Of a stretch of 64,000 nt of DNA, positions 48,990 through 63,998 are shown piece after piece. The DNA is from an uncultured Tissierellia bacterium. GTDB taxonomy: Bacteria > Bacillota > Clostridia > Tissierellales > Tissierellaceae. The notes beneath the pieces were generated by a model. The model saw nothing but the letters and a program-made list of their open reading frames with translations. It made no database searches and was not told the origin of the DNA. The stretch lies in NCBI GenBank assembly GCA_946402705.1, contig CAMIXG010000004.1:1-64000 (forward strand), written 5' to 3'. Position 1 is the stretch's first letter. Each line of letters opens with the position of its first letter. The position numbers and the translations under genes are program-made.

Positions 48990-49586
48990 TTATAGGATTT
49001 TTTCCAACATATCTCTTAGACTTTTCATGGCTTTATATCTATGAGATATAGTGTTTTTAATATCTGATGGTAACTCTCCAAAAGTTTTATCATAGCCACT
49101 TGGTATAAATAAAGAATCATAGCCAAAGCCATTCTCACCTTTTTCTTCAAAATCTATAAGCCCTTCGCACTTACCTTCTATTTCATATATAGATTTATCT
49201 TCCATAACCAAAGATATTACAGTTTTAAAAGCTGCAGTTCTATCCTTTGATTCTACTCCATCTAAAGCCTTTAGTAGCTTAATGTTGTTTGCCTTATCAT
49301 TTCCATCTTCTCCACTGTATCTAGCAGAATAGACTCCTGGTGCCCCATCTAAATAGTCTACAAATATACCTGAATCATCTGCTATAATCATATAGTCAAT
49401 TTTTTTAGATAATTCCACTGCTTTTTTCCTACTGTTCTCTAAAAGTGTGTCTCCATCTTCTATGACGTCGAAGTGCTCAAAGCCTATTTCATCTTTTGAT
49501 ACAACTTCTAAATCTAAACCATCTAAAAGTTCTTTGATTTCCTTTATCTTGTTTTTATTACCACTAGATACTACTAATCTTCTCAT
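48990..49586 (-). CDS. rdgB: XTP/dITP diphosphatase
   Basis: LVVSSGNKNKIKEIKELL, IADDSGIFVDYLDGAPGVYSARYSG, GFGYDSLFIP. Confidence 0.95.
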   Translation of the reverse strand: MRRLVVSSGNKNKIKEIKELLDGLDLEVVSKDEIGFEHFDVIEDGDTLLENSRKKAVELSKKIDYMIIADDSGIFVDYLDGAPGVYSARYSGEDGNDKANNIKLLKALDGVESKDRTAAFKTVISLVMEDKSIYEIEGKCEGLIDFEEKGENGFGYDSLFIPSGYDKTFGELPSDIKNTISHRYKAMKSLRDMLEKIL

Positions 49587-49594
49587 ATAATCAC

Positions 49595-50311
49595 CTATAT
49601 ATTCATTATTTTACAATTTGACAATAAACTTTTTTGAAGCTCTATTATTTCATTTATTCCCTTTTCTGCAACATCTAAAATATTATTTAATTCTTCTCTT
49701 GTAAAACTAGTCTCTTCTCCAGTACCTTGTACTTCTATAAATTCTCCCCTATCTGACATAACTATATTCATATCTACTATAGCCTTGAAATCTTCTTCAT
49801 AGCACATGTCTAAGATAGTTCCTTCTTTAGATAGTCCAACACTTACAGCTGCTATATAATTTTTAATTGGATTTTCAGATATTTTTCCTTCTAAATGAAG
49901 TTTTTCCACAGCCAAAGCCATAGCTACAAACCCACCAATTATAGAGGCTGTTCTAGTCCCACCATCTGCCTGTATAACATCACAGTCAATCCAAATAGTT
50001 CTCTCACCTATCTTTTTTAAGTCTACTCCTATTCTAAGAGATCTGCCTATCAATCTTTGTATTTCATGAGTTCTTCCATCTATTCTCTTTCTAGTAGATT
50101 CTCTAGCCTTTCTCTTGATTGTAGATGCTGGAAGCATTGAATATTCTGCTGTTAACCAGCCTTCATTCTTTCCCTTTAAGAAAAATGGTACTCCATCTTC
50201 TATCATAGCAGTACAAATAACCTTTGTACTTCCCATCTCTACTAAAACAGATCCATCTGGATTTTCTAAGTAATTTTTTGTTATGTTAAGCCTTCTAAGT
50301 TGATTATTCAT
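49595..50311 (-). CDS. rph: Ribonuclease PH
   Basis: GSVLVEMGSTKVICTAMIEDGVPFFLKGKNEGWLTAEYSMLPAST, GRTHEIQRLIGRSLR. Confidence 0.95.
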   Translation of the reverse strand: MNNQLRRLNITKNYLENPDGSVLVEMGSTKVICTAMIEDGVPFFLKGKNEGWLTAEYSMLPASTIKRKARESTRKRIDGRTHEIQRLIGRSLRIGVDLKKIGERTIWIDCDVIQADGGTRTASIIGGFVAMALAVEKLHLEGKISENPIKNYIAAVSVGLSKEGTILDMCYEEDFKAIVDMNIVMSDRGEFIEVQGTGEETSFTREELNNILDVAEKGINEIIELQKSLLSNCKIMNI

Positions 50312-50324
50312 AAAAACATCCTTT

Positions 50325-50366
50325 CGTGAAAATACCCTTATGTAATAACATAAAGGTATTTTTTTA
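50325..50366 (-). terminator. Terminator downstream of amidase gene
   Basis: aatacccttatgtaataacataaaggtattttttta region. Confidence 0.6.
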
Positions 50367-50374
50367 CTTTATTT

Positions 50375-52210
50375 TTAATTATAGGTATTTAAATATTTTT
50401 CCATTCCCCTAAATATTGCATTTGCTAATCTTTCTTGATAGGCATCATTATTTAATAGATTTGCTTCTCCTGGGTTAGATAAAAATCCAAGTTCTACTAA
50501 AATTGATGACATTTTAGAATCTCTTATAACAACTAAATTAGGTCTTTGTTTTATACCTCTATTATTTGCCTTTGTTTCTTTTATTAATTCATCTAATACC
50601 ATCTTAGCTAGTTCAGTCTGCTGAGTAGATTTAGCGTAATTTTTACTATTAGGAGTATATAGTACTTCTATACCTGTAACTCCACTACTCTTGCTACCTG
50701 CTGAATTAGCATGGACACTTACTAATACATCTGCATAGTTTTGATTTGCAAACTCTGGTCTATCTTTAAGAACTAAAGTTTTATCATTATCCCTAGTCAT
50801 TAATACCTTTCCATATCCGGCATTTTCTAGTTTATCTTTAAGTTTTAGTGATACTGCAAGTGCAATATCTTTTTCTTTTATGCCACTTGCTGAACTACTT
50901 CCTGGATCTCCTCCACCATGTCCTGGATCAATTACTATAATTCTTTGATCCTTTGTTATAAGTGATGCCTTGTCCATTTTTATCACTAAATTATCTGTAT
51001 TATAACCACTTGTAACATTATGTTTTACATCTCTTCTAAAATGAAAATCTATTTGTGTCTGATTTCCAGCCATTTTAACATCATAATCTATTAGTAATTC
51101 ATTTAATACATCTGTTTTACCAGCACTTAACATTAAATCCGAACTTGGGGCTGTTACAGTTAAAGTTGTATCTGCTTTATTATAGTTAACATTAAATCTT
51201 GTACTGTTTTCTGCCTTTATATTTATTGTATTAGCTGTATTATTATACACTACAGAGCTATTTGAAACAACCTGATTATTATCTTCTCCACCATTATTGT
51301 CTATAGTTGGTTTTGTAGTATCTCCAGTGTACTGTGATGATATTAAAATCTGATTTCCACTTTCAACTACCTTTGCCCCATTTGGGTTTGAATTATCAAC
51401 TATATCTATAACTACCCTAACGATTTTATCTGTTGGTTTATAGTTTTGATCTGGTACAAATTGTGATGCTCTTACACCTTTTATATTTCCCATGCTAACA
51501 GTTTTTTCAAGATAATCAGTTCCCACTAATTCAGAATCCATTAAATCCACGACTAGTCTATTTGGATTTGTAAATTTCAAAGTATTATATTTAACTTTTT
51601 TGCTGCCATTTACAATTATATTATTTCCTTCCACTGCTATACTACTAACCTTATTATAGTTTGAAGTATTTTCTGCAACTTCTGTGTTCCCACCATTATC
51701 TTTTTTTACTAGATAGGCTGCTTTTTGAGAATCATCCCAATCTGTAGTATAGCCTAAAACATCTGCTAAAAAAGTTAATGGAACCATAGTTTTAGCCTCT
51801 CCTGACCCAAAATCTACAAGTCTTGGTGTAGAAGAATTATCTAAGATATGTTCTTTTCCATTTATTTTTGCCTTATTACTATTTATTTTGAGTTCAATTT
51901 TATTCCCACCATGATTTATTATGGCTGTTTCAGTTGGCATATCCCATCCAACTTTTGCTCCATAATTTTCAGCGATAAGTCTAGCTGGTACTAAAGTTCT
52001 ATCTACATAAAGAAATGAAGGACTTTCCGATTTAATTATTTTACCATTCATAAGTATAGGTACTTCCATTACCCTAAATTTTTCCTTATTCATTGTTACA
52101 TTTAAAAAACTACTTCCAGCCTCTGATGTAGTTTTAAACAACACCAACAATAATATGACACATATTACTGTTTTTATCCTCCTATTTTCCATAAAATCCC
52201 TCCATATCAA
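50375..52210 (-). CDS. N-acetylmuramoyl-L-alanine amidase with stalk and AMIN domains
   Basis: IVIDPGHGGGDPGSSSASGIKEKDIALAVSLKLK, VSVHANSAGSKSSGVTGIEVLY, ILVELGFLSNPGEANLL; N-terminal SFLYVDRTLVPARLIAENYGA. Confidence 0.9.
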   Translation of the reverse strand: MIWRDFMENRRIKTVICVILLLVLFKTTSEAGSSFLNVTMNKEKFRVMEVPILMNGKIIKSESPSFLYVDRTLVPARLIAENYGAKVGWDMPTETAIINHGGNKIELKINSNKAKINGKEHILDNSSTPRLVDFGSGEAKTMVPLTFLADVLGYTTDWDDSQKAAYLVKKDNGGNTEVAENTSNYNKVSSIAVEGNNIIVNGSKKVKYNTLKFTNPNRLVVDLMDSELVGTDYLEKTVSMGNIKGVRASQFVPDQNYKPTDKIVRVVIDIVDNSNPNGAKVVESGNQILISSQYTGDTTKPTIDNNGGEDNNQVVSNSSVVYNNTANTINIKAENSTRFNVNYNKADTTLTVTAPSSDLMLSAGKTDVLNELLIDYDVKMAGNQTQIDFHFRRDVKHNVTSGYNTDNLVIKMDKASLITKDQRIIVIDPGHGGGDPGSSSASGIKEKDIALAVSLKLKDKLENAGYGKVLMTRDNDKTLVLKDRPEFANQNYADVLVSVHANSAGSKSSGVTGIEVLYTPNSKNYAKSTQQTELAKMVLDELIKETKANNRGIKQRPNLVVIRDSKMSSILVELGFLSNPGEANLLNNDAYQERLANAIFRGMEKYLNTYN

Positions 52211-52310
52211 TATACCTTTACTCTATAAATATATCATTTAAAAAACCTATTAGTCAACGAAATAGACCTTTTGTAATTATAATGTAATTTAATACTTACC
52301 TGACACAGAT

Positions 52311-53303
52311 TTAAAATTCTAATGCCTTATATAGTTCATCTGTATCGGGTGATTCTATATCTACAAGTTTGTCTTTTCCCACCATAACTATATCCTTTTC
52401 TCCAGTTACTTCACCTATGATTGATATATCTATTTTATTTTCACTGCACTGCTCTATTATTTTTTTGCTATTTTCTTCACTACTTATCATTAGCATACTT
52501 CCACTTGAAATAAACTTATATATATCTATATCAAAAATTTCTCCAATTTTTTTAGTTACTCCATCTACAGGTATCCTGTCTTCAAATATTCTTATACCTA
52601 AGTCTATTGCATTAGCCATCTCCCAAATAGCTCCAAACACTCCACCTTCTGTTATATCATGCATATAGTTTACTCCAATATCTCCTGCTATTTTCCCCTC
52701 TTTAACTACACTAAGTTTTCCATCCATATTCTTAGCATATTCTATTTCTTCTTTGCTTAAATAAGTCTCTAGATAGTTTTCTCTTTCTTTAGCTAATATT
52801 GATGTGCCTTCTATCCCTATATTTTTAGATAAAAGCACCTTATAGCCAGGCTCTATTTCAGATTTTTTAGGGATTTTTTCCTTACTTTGTTTCCCTATAA
52901 CTGTAGTGCTTACAACAATTCTATTTACTGCATTTGTTATCTCTGTATGTCCTCCTGCTATTTCTATATTTAAGTCCTTACAAGCTTCAGATGACTCTTT
53001 CATTATTTCCTCAATCTCTTCTTTTTTAGTATCTTCTGGCGCCAGTATTGTAATAAGTATGGCAAGAGGTTCTCCTCCACTAGTTGCAACATCATTACAA
53101 GATATATTAACTGCTAGTTTTCCCAGTCCCTTGCTCGCTCCAGTTATAGGATCTGTACTAAGGACGCAAACTTCTTCTCCAAAATCAATTATGGCTGTAT
53201 CTTCTCCTATATTTGACCCCATTAAAACTTCTTTTCTTTTATTATCTATATTATTTATAACTATTTCTCTTAAAACTTCATTTGACAACTTTCCTAGCTT
53301 CAC
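52311..53303 (-). CDS. AIR synthase-related (HypE-like) protein; GTG start at 53303 favoured
   Basis: VKLGKLSNEVLREIVINNI...GEDTAIIDFGEEVCVLSTDPITGASKGLGKLAVNISCNDVATSGGEPLAILITILAP...HDITEGGVFGAIWEMA; RBS GGGGGAG. Confidence 0.8.
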   Translation of the reverse strand: MKLGKLSNEVLREIVINNIDNKRKEVLMGSNIGEDTAIIDFGEEVCVLSTDPITGASKGLGKLAVNISCNDVATSGGEPLAILITILAPEDTKKEEIEEIMKESSEACKDLNIEIAGGHTEITNAVNRIVVSTTVIGKQSKEKIPKKSEIEPGYKVLLSKNIGIEGTSILAKERENYLETYLSKEEIEYAKNMDGKLSVVKEGKIAGDIGVNYMHDITEGGVFGAIWEMANAIDLGIRIFEDRIPVDGVTKKIGEIFDIDIYKFISSGSMLMISSEENSKKIIEQCSENKIDISIIGEVTGEKDIVMVGKDKLVDIESPDTDELYKALEF

Positions 53304-53366
53304 AATGTTCTCCCCCTCAAGTAAGTCTATTACTATTCTACCATAATATCTGAAGATTTTTTCATA

Positions 53367-53405
53367 AAAAAAGACTATTTTTAGTAAACTAAAAATAGTC
53401 TTTTT
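53367..53405 (-). terminator. Terminator downstream of 53407..54666
   Basis: aaaaagactatttttagtaaactaaaaatagtcttttta. Confidence 0.75.
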
Positions 53406-53406
53406 A

Positions 53407-54666
53407 TTAAAATACGCCTTTTTCAACTGCTCCTTCTTTTGTTGCTATAACTGCAGTACAAACTGCATCTCCCGTTATATTAGTTGTAGTTCTACCCATA
53501 TCAACTAATCTATCAACTCCCATTAGAAGTCCCATTCCATCAAGCGGTAATCCAACTGATTGTAGTACCATCGATAACATTATAGTACCAGCTCCTGGTA
53601 CACCTGCAGTCCCTACTGATGCTAAAGTTGCTGTTAAAATTACTGTTATTATCATCTGTGGTGTAAGTGGTATACCATATAATTGGGCTATAAAGAATAC
53701 TGCAACACCTTGCATTATAGCTGTACCATCCATGTTTATAGTAGCTCCAAGTGGTATTGTAAATGATGCAATATCCTTAGAAATTCCCATCTCATTTTCT
53801 AATATATCAAGCGATACTGGAACTGTTGCACTACTACTAGCTGTAGAAAATGCAATTGACATAGCTGGTGAAAATTTTCTATAGAATTTTTTCACATCAA
53901 ATTTAGTCAATATTGTTAGTAGCAAACCATATACAACAAACATATGAATTGCCAGCCCTATATAAACTGTTCCAATATACTTGGCAAGGGGGATTATAGC
54001 CTTTACTCCCACTGTACTCATTGTCTTTGCTATAAGACCAAAAACTCCGATTGGTGCAGCCTTCATTATGATTTCAACTAATTTCATTATTAAGTCATTT
54101 AAACTATCAAACAACCTCACCAAAAGTTCTGCTTTTTCTTCCAATAATGATATTCCTACTCCTATCATCATTGCAAAAACTATTATTTGTAACATATTTC
54201 CTTCTGCCATAGCCTGTAATGGATTCTTAGGTATTATTTCATATAAAATCTGTACTATTGGAGTTCTTTCGTTAACTGTTACTTCAACAGTTTCCATAGC
54301 CTGTAATGATAAGCCCATTCCAGGTTTTAAAAAGTGTCCAAGAGCTAGGGCAATTACAACTGCAACTGCTGTTGTTCCCAAATAAAATACAATAGTTTTT
54401 ATACCTATTCTACCAAGTTTCTTTACATCGCCCATTCCAGCAACTCCATTTACTAAAGAAACAAATACTAGAGGTACTACTAGCATCATAATTCCCCTTA
54501 AGAATAATTGACCAAATAATTCATAAATACCATTTATCAAGAAATTATTCTTAAAACCACTCTCCGGTAATTGGTATGTAATAATTCCAACAATTGCTCC
54601 TAGTAATAAACCTAGTAATACTTTTTTGGTAATACTAATTTCTCTTAGTTTTTCTCTAATTTTCAT
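53407..54666 (-). CDS. Dicarboxylate/amino acid:cation (DAACS) symporter
   Basis: LGLLLGAIVGIITYQ..., ASSSATVPVSLDILENEMGISKDIASFTIPLGATINMDGTAIMQGVA, GRTTTNITGDAVCTAVIA. Confidence 0.9.
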   Translation of the reverse strand: MKIREKLREISITKKVLLGLLLGAIVGIITYQLPESGFKNNFLINGIYELFGQLFLRGIMMLVVPLVFVSLVNGVAGMGDVKKLGRIGIKTIVFYLGTTAVAVVIALALGHFLKPGMGLSLQAMETVEVTVNERTPIVQILYEIIPKNPLQAMAEGNMLQIIVFAMMIGVGISLLEEKAELLVRLFDSLNDLIMKLVEIIMKAAPIGVFGLIAKTMSTVGVKAIIPLAKYIGTVYIGLAIHMFVVYGLLLTILTKFDVKKFYRKFSPAMSIAFSTASSSATVPVSLDILENEMGISKDIASFTIPLGATINMDGTAIMQGVAVFFIAQLYGIPLTPQMIITVILTATLASVGTAGVPGAGTIMLSMVLQSVGLPLDGMGLLMGVDRLVDMGRTTTNITGDAVCTAVIATKEGAVEKGVF

Positions 54667-54827
54667 AATCTACACCATCCTTTCTCAGTTCCTAATTTTT
54701 TATATTGTTACTATTATATGAAAGTAGCCTTTTATTGTCAAATGTTTTTTATATTACTAGAACTATTTTAGCATCAACTATTATCTCATATATCTTAAAG
54801 ATATGACTTTTAATACCGCTTCATAAA

Positions 54828-54866
54828 AATAGCCAATAGATTATGAAATCCATTGGCTGTTTTTAT
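54828..54866 (-). terminator. Terminator downstream of gat operon
   Basis: aatagccaatagattatgaaatccattggctgttttta. Confidence 0.7.
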
Positions 54867-56291
54867 TTACTTTAAGGAATCTAATTTTTCCTTCATTTTT
54901 TCACTTACTAGTTGAGGATTTGCTTTACCTCTTGATATCTTCATTACTTGTCCTACTAGAAAACCAAGTGCCCTATCTTTTCCTGCCCTATAATCTTCTA
55001 TAGACTGCTCATTTTCAGATATGATTTTTTCTATCATTTCAATTAGTTCATCTTCATTACTAATTTGAGATAGTCCTTCTTCTTCAACTATTTGCTTTGG
55101 TGATTTACCAGTTTCAAATAGTGTTCTTAGCACTTTTTTACCAACATTATTACTTATGGTATTTGCTTTTATAAGATTTAAAAGTTCTGCTAGTAAATTT
55201 GGTGTAAGTGGTGTTTCTTCGATTTCAAGTTCTTCATCCTTTATTCTTCTTAAAACATCACCCATTATCCAGTTACTAACCATAGAATAATCATCTATTA
55301 ATTCTACAGTTTTTTCATAGAAGTTAGCAAGTTCCTTATTCTGTGTTAATACTTCTGCATCATATTCTGGCAAACTAAAGTCTTTTATAAATCTACTTTT
55401 CTTTTCTGCTGGAAGTTCTGGCATATGGTTTTTAATATCTTCTATCCATTTCTCATCCACATTTAAAACACCAATATCTCCCTCTGTTATAAACCTATAT
55501 TGAGAATCTCCCTTCTCTCTCATAAGGATAGTTTCTCCCACAGATTCATCCCATCTTCTAGTTTCTTTTATAGTATTTTTACCAGCTTCTAATAACTCTT
55601 TATGTCTATTTTCTTCAAATTCTATAGCTTTTTCCACTGCCCTAAATGAGTTTAGGTTCTTTATTTCAGATATATTTGATTTAAGACCTCTTTCTTCATC
55701 AACTATATTTATATTAACATCACATCTAAGAGAGCCCTGTTCCATTCTAACATCAGATACTTCTAAGTATTTTAGCCTAGCTCTTAGTTTGTCTAAGAAT
55801 AGTCTAGCCTCTTCTCCTGTACTCATATCTGGTCTTGTAACTATCTCTATTAGGGGTACACCTGCCCTATTGTAATCTACAAGAGTTTCTCCAGTTTCTG
55901 TATGATTTAGTTTTCCTGTATCTTCTTCTACGTGAATTCTTTCTATTCTAACTTTCTTACCTACTTCTTCAAGTTCTATAAAACCTTCTTCACATATAGG
56001 TCTTTCAGCTTGAGATGTTTGGTATCCTTTTGTTAAATCAACATAGAAATAATGTTTTCTATCTGTTTGGCTACTTGTATTTATTTTACAATTTAATGCC
56101 AAGCCTGATTTTACAGCATATTCAATTGCAGTTTCATTTATTCTTGGTAATGCTCCTGGTAGACCTAAACATACAGGACAGCAATGTGTGTTTGCATCTC
56201 CACCAAATTCATTGGTACATCCACAAAACATTTTCGTTTCTGTCATAAGTTCTGTATGGATTTCAAGCCCTATAATAGTTTTAAAGCTCAT
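54867..56291 (-). CDS. gatB: Asp/Glu-tRNA amidotransferase subunit B
   Basis: IGLEIHTELMTETKMFCGCTNEFG..., HCCPVCLGLPGALPRIN, DRKHYFYVDLTKGYQTSQ. Confidence 0.97.
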   Translation of the reverse strand: MSFKTIIGLEIHTELMTETKMFCGCTNEFGGDANTHCCPVCLGLPGALPRINETAIEYAVKSGLALNCKINTSSQTDRKHYFYVDLTKGYQTSQAERPICEEGFIELEEVGKKVRIERIHVEEDTGKLNHTETGETLVDYNRAGVPLIEIVTRPDMSTGEEARLFLDKLRARLKYLEVSDVRMEQGSLRCDVNINIVDEERGLKSNISEIKNLNSFRAVEKAIEFEENRHKELLEAGKNTIKETRRWDESVGETILMREKGDSQYRFITEGDIGVLNVDEKWIEDIKNHMPELPAEKKSRFIKDFSLPEYDAEVLTQNKELANFYEKTVELIDDYSMVSNWIMGDVLRRIKDEELEIEETPLTPNLLAELLNLIKANTISNNVGKKVLRTLFETGKSPKQIVEEEGLSQISNEDELIEMIEKIISENEQSIEDYRAGKDRALGFLVGQVMKISRGKANPQLVSEKMKEKLDSLK

Positions 56292-57729
56292 CTACATTAC
56301 CTCCTTCAAATGCTAAACCTGCTTTTATAAGTTTATCTTCTTCAAATTTATTAGCTATAAATTGTATTCCAACTGGTGCTGCTTCTTCCTTATCAAAAGG
56401 TACAGATATGGCACATATACCTGCCAAATTTACTCCTACTGTAAATATATCCGAATTATATTGTATCTCTGTATTATCTGAATTTGTACCTAATTCAAAT
56501 GGTATAGTTGGAGTAGTCGGTGTCATCAAGACATCATACTTACTAAGCATTTCACTATACTCATCAGCTATTAGCCTTCTAACCTTTAAAGCTTTTTCAT
56601 AGTACTCTTTTTTATTTTCATTTAATAAGACATAAGTTCCAAATAAAATTCTTCTCTTAACTTCTTTACCCAGCGCCTCTTGTCTAGAATTTCTAAATAA
56701 TTCTTCTGTTGTTTCATATTTTTCTGATCTATATCCGTATCTAAGTCCATCAAATCTAGCTAAATTCGAGCTAACTTCTGCTGTTGAAAGAACATGGTAG
56801 CAAGCAGGTGCATATTTTAAAGAGTCCATTGATATCTCTTCCACCTGTCCACCCAGACTTTTAACCATTTCTACAGCCTTCTCAAAATCTCTAGCAACTA
56901 TTTCATCTAATTTATAATCTCCAATAGTTTTTAAAACTCCTACCTTTATACCCTTAAAATCATAGTTCTTATTTACATCTAGATTTTTTAGAACCTCTTC
57001 TGATTTTTTATAAGATGTTCCATCCCTAGTATCTTTTTTCATTAGTGTTTTTAGTAGTAGACTAGTATCTCTTACATTTCTTCCCACTACACCAACTTGA
57101 TCCATAGTATTTGCCATTGATACCACGCCAAATCTAGAAATAGCACCATAAGTTGGTTTTATTCCAACTACATTACAATAAGAAGCTGGTTGTCTAACAG
57201 AACCACCAGTATCTGTTCCAAGAGATAGTGGCATTTGACGAGATTTTACTGCAACAGTAGATCCTCCTGATGACCCTCCTGCAATAAGATTATTATCAAC
57301 AGGATTTTTTGTCGCTCCAAAATATGAAGATTCTGTTGATGATCCTATGGCAAATTCATCTAAATTAGTTTTTCCAAGTATTATTCCATCTTCTGCTTCT
57401 ATTAACTCCACAACGGTAGCATTAAATGGGGGTATATAATTCTCTAGCATCTTTGAACCACAAGTTGTTCTAATCCCTTTTGTTGAAATATTATCCTTAA
57501 GTGATATCGGGATACCTGCTAAAACTCCCATTTCTGCTCCACTTGCTAATTTTTCATCTAAGATTTTTGCTCTTTCAAGAGCCTCTTCCTTATTTATTGT
57601 AATAAATGCATTTAACTCTTTTAGTTTTTCCATATTCTCTAAGTGTGCATTTACCAACTCAACTGCTGTAACTTCCTCGTTTAAAAACTTTTCATGCATT
57701 TCATATGCTGAAATATTAGTTATATCCAT
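56281..57729 (-). CDS. gatA: Asp/Glu-tRNA amidotransferase subunit A
   Basis: LAGIPISLKDNISTKGIRTTCGSKML, GGSSGGSTVAVKSRQMPLSLGTDTGGSVRQPASY. Confidence 0.97.
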   Translation of the reverse strand: MDITNISAYEMHEKFLNEEVTAVELVNAHLENMEKLKELNAFITINKEEALERAKILDEKLASGAEMGVLAGIPISLKDNISTKGIRTTCGSKMLENYIPPFNATVVELIEAEDGIILGKTNLDEFAIGSSTESSYFGATKNPVDNNLIAGGSSGGSTVAVKSRQMPLSLGTDTGGSVRQPASYCNVVGIKPTYGAISRFGVVSMANTMDQVGVVGRNVRDTSLLLKTLMKKDTRDGTSYKKSEEVLKNLDVNKNYDFKGIKVGVLKTIGDYKLDEIVARDFEKAVEMVKSLGGQVEEISMDSLKYAPACYHVLSTAEVSSNLARFDGLRYGYRSEKYETTEELFRNSRQEALGKEVKRRILFGTYVLLNENKKEYYEKALKVRRLIADEYSEMLSKYDVLMTPTTPTIPFELGTNSDNTEIQYNSDIFTVGVNLAGICAISVPFDKEEAAPVGIQFIANKFEEDKLIKAGLAFEGGNVDEL

Positions 57730-57739
57730 TTTTACACCT

Positions 57740-58030
57740 CTAGTCCATTATATTTAGTAATTTGAAATATCCGTATTGTTGTTCTTTAGTATTAACTAAA
57801 ACTTCTTCCCTATCTAAGATGTAGTCTACTTCTACAAGGTCTTTTCTAAACTCTTCAATAGGTTCATGAACTTGAAGTAATGGTTCTACTCCATCTGTGT
57901 TTGCTTGTCCTAAGATTTCCACTCTTTGTATTGATTCAACTAACTTTTCTTCCATACATTTTATATCTTGTTCGCTAAGGTTTATCATAGATAAATCTGC
58001 TACTTTTTTGATGTCTTCTTTCGAAATCAT
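57740..58030 (-). CDS. gatC: Asp/Glu-tRNA amidotransferase subunit C
   Basis: MISKEDIKKVADLSMINLSEQDI...; position directly upstream of gatA. Confidence 0.9.
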   Translation of the reverse strand: MISKEDIKKVADLSMINLSEQDIKCMEEKLVESIQRVEILGQANTDGVEPLLQVHEPIEEFRKDLVEVDYILDREEVLVNTKEQQYGYFKLLNIMD

Positions 58031-58091
58031 ACTTACGCCTCCTCTTATTCATTCTCGTCTATTTTATCACTAACAATCATTTAAAATCAAA

Positions 58092-59042
58092 TTATAGGGC
58101 AATAAAAATAATCCATATTAGATATGGTATTAAAATTAAACAAAGTATGTTGATAAATATGCTTATCCTATTTTGCTCCCTCTCTAAATCCTTATTTTCT
58201 TCTTCCATATTAGCCTTTATTATCTCTTTTGTTCTCTCTATATTTATCCTACTTCTCATCTCATCAGTTATAGTATTATCCTTTATATTTATTAAATCAT
58301 TCATAGATAACTGTTCTGTAGCTTTTTCATACATTATTTGGTTGATTTTTTCTTCATAGGTGATTTCTGAATACTTTAAATTTAACATATTATTAAATTC
58401 AGGAAAAAATAATATAACAGATAAGAAGGCTGATATTAATAAGAAACCTAGATTAATATTCTTGTTCTTACTATCCGTTATTCCATCATGAACCTTTTCT
58501 ATTACTCCAATAGTTTTTTCTATTGTAAGTCCTAAATCTGAATCTACATCTAGGTACTCATCTTTTAAGTAACTTAATTCTTCCTCTATATTTTCTTTTA
58601 GTTTTATTTTCTCCAGTATAAGTATTAGTAACTCTTGTAGTTCCTCCACCTTGGAAACTATCTCTAACCTTAAATACTCCAACATTTTTGAATAACTTAA
58701 ACTAACATCTTCATTTAATAAAAAAAGTAGCTGGATCTTTCTAAATCTATTTTTCTTTTTTATTTCTATACTTCCATGTCTCTCTATGTTTATACCTGTC
58801 ACTATTGAGAAGTTAGCTACTATAGTTTCGATATTAAGTTCTAGTTCTACTAGATTACTAAATACATCTTTTTTTATTATCTCTAATTGCTCTTCTGTTA
58901 GATTATATTTATTGTTATCAATAAAACTTTCAACTTGCCCATTTATCCTAAGCATATCCTCTTTAATTATGGAATTGAATTTGGACTGAATCTCTTCAAG
59001 TATTGTTATCTTCCTAAATAAAGACTTCTCCTTACTAAGCAT
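58092..59042 (-). CDS. Hypothetical coiled-coil membrane protein (two C-terminal TM segments)
   Basis: INLGFLLISAFLSVILFFP and ISIFINILCLILIPYLIWIIFIAL; no family recognised. Confidence 0.65.
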   Translation of the reverse strand: MLSKEKSLFRKITILEEIQSKFNSIIKEDMLRINGQVESFIDNNKYNLTEEQLEIIKKDVFSNLVELELNIETIVANFSIVTGINIERHGSIEIKKKNRFRKIQLLFLLNEDVSLSYSKMLEYLRLEIVSKVEELQELLILILEKIKLKENIEEELSYLKDEYLDVDSDLGLTIEKTIGVIEKVHDGITDSKNKNINLGFLLISAFLSVILFFPEFNNMLNLKYSEITYEEKINQIMYEKATEQLSMNDLINIKDNTITDEMRSRINIERTKEIIKANMEEENKDLEREQNRISIFINILCLILIPYLIWIIFIAL

Positions 59043-59080
59043 AATATCCTCCTCATATAAAAATATAATAGCCTTGGCTA

Positions 59081-63297
<4,217 letters not shown>

Positions 63298-63446
63298 AAC
63301 TATCTCCTCTCAAATTTTCTTCATTACCTTATTATATAATACCTAGGTCTATATGCAATGTAAAAACACTATTATTTTTTTACATTCATCCTAAATTTTT
63401 CATGAAAAAAAACACTTTTTTCAAAGTGTTTTCTCCCAGCCTTTAT

Positions 63447-63998
63447 TTAGTTTATCTTTGTTTTCAATATCCAGGTAATAATATAAATTATATACACATG
63501 TACTGGATAGAATATATAAAATAGATATTTAAAGCCCTTACCTTTTTCTCCATTATATAAAATCATAAATGGTGCTGCAAATATCATCATCCATTGATAT
63601 TGACCAAATAACATGGTTTGAATATCAAATTTTGTAGCCAAGATAAATGGCACACAATAAAGTATATAGGCAAGTATTTGAAGTTTCTTTTTCTCTCTTA
63701 AAAGATATAATATTATTCCTAAAAATATAAAATTAAGTCCTCCCTCTACTATAAGTGGTAAAGGTACAAAGGTCATAATAACTCTTAGTAGACTTATATT
63801 TGGATTTGGTCCCATCATGATACTCATTAGTCCTAGATTTATAAGACTTGGTAGTATGAGCAAAATTAAACCTACAAATACCTTTCCAAACTTCCTATTT
63901 CTAAAACCATCTCTAATAATATCTATAAATACTAAATGTAGTACTAATAAAAACAAGGTACCAAACATTGAATTTACTATAGGTATCACTGGTTCCAT
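63447..63998 (-). CDS. TraX family membrane protein, probably continuing beyond the window
   Basis: Multi-TM; FYIFYPVHVYIIYIITWIL C-terminal signature. Confidence 0.6.
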   Translation of the reverse strand: MEPVIPIVNSMFGTLFLLVLHLVFIDIIRDGFRNRKFGKVFVGLILLILPSLINLGLMSIMMGPNPNISLLRVIMTFVPLPLIVEGGLNFIFLGIILYLLREKKKLQILAYILYCVPFILATKFDIQTMLFGQYQWMMIFAAPFMILYNGEKGKGFKYLFYIFYPVHVYIIYIITWILKTKIN

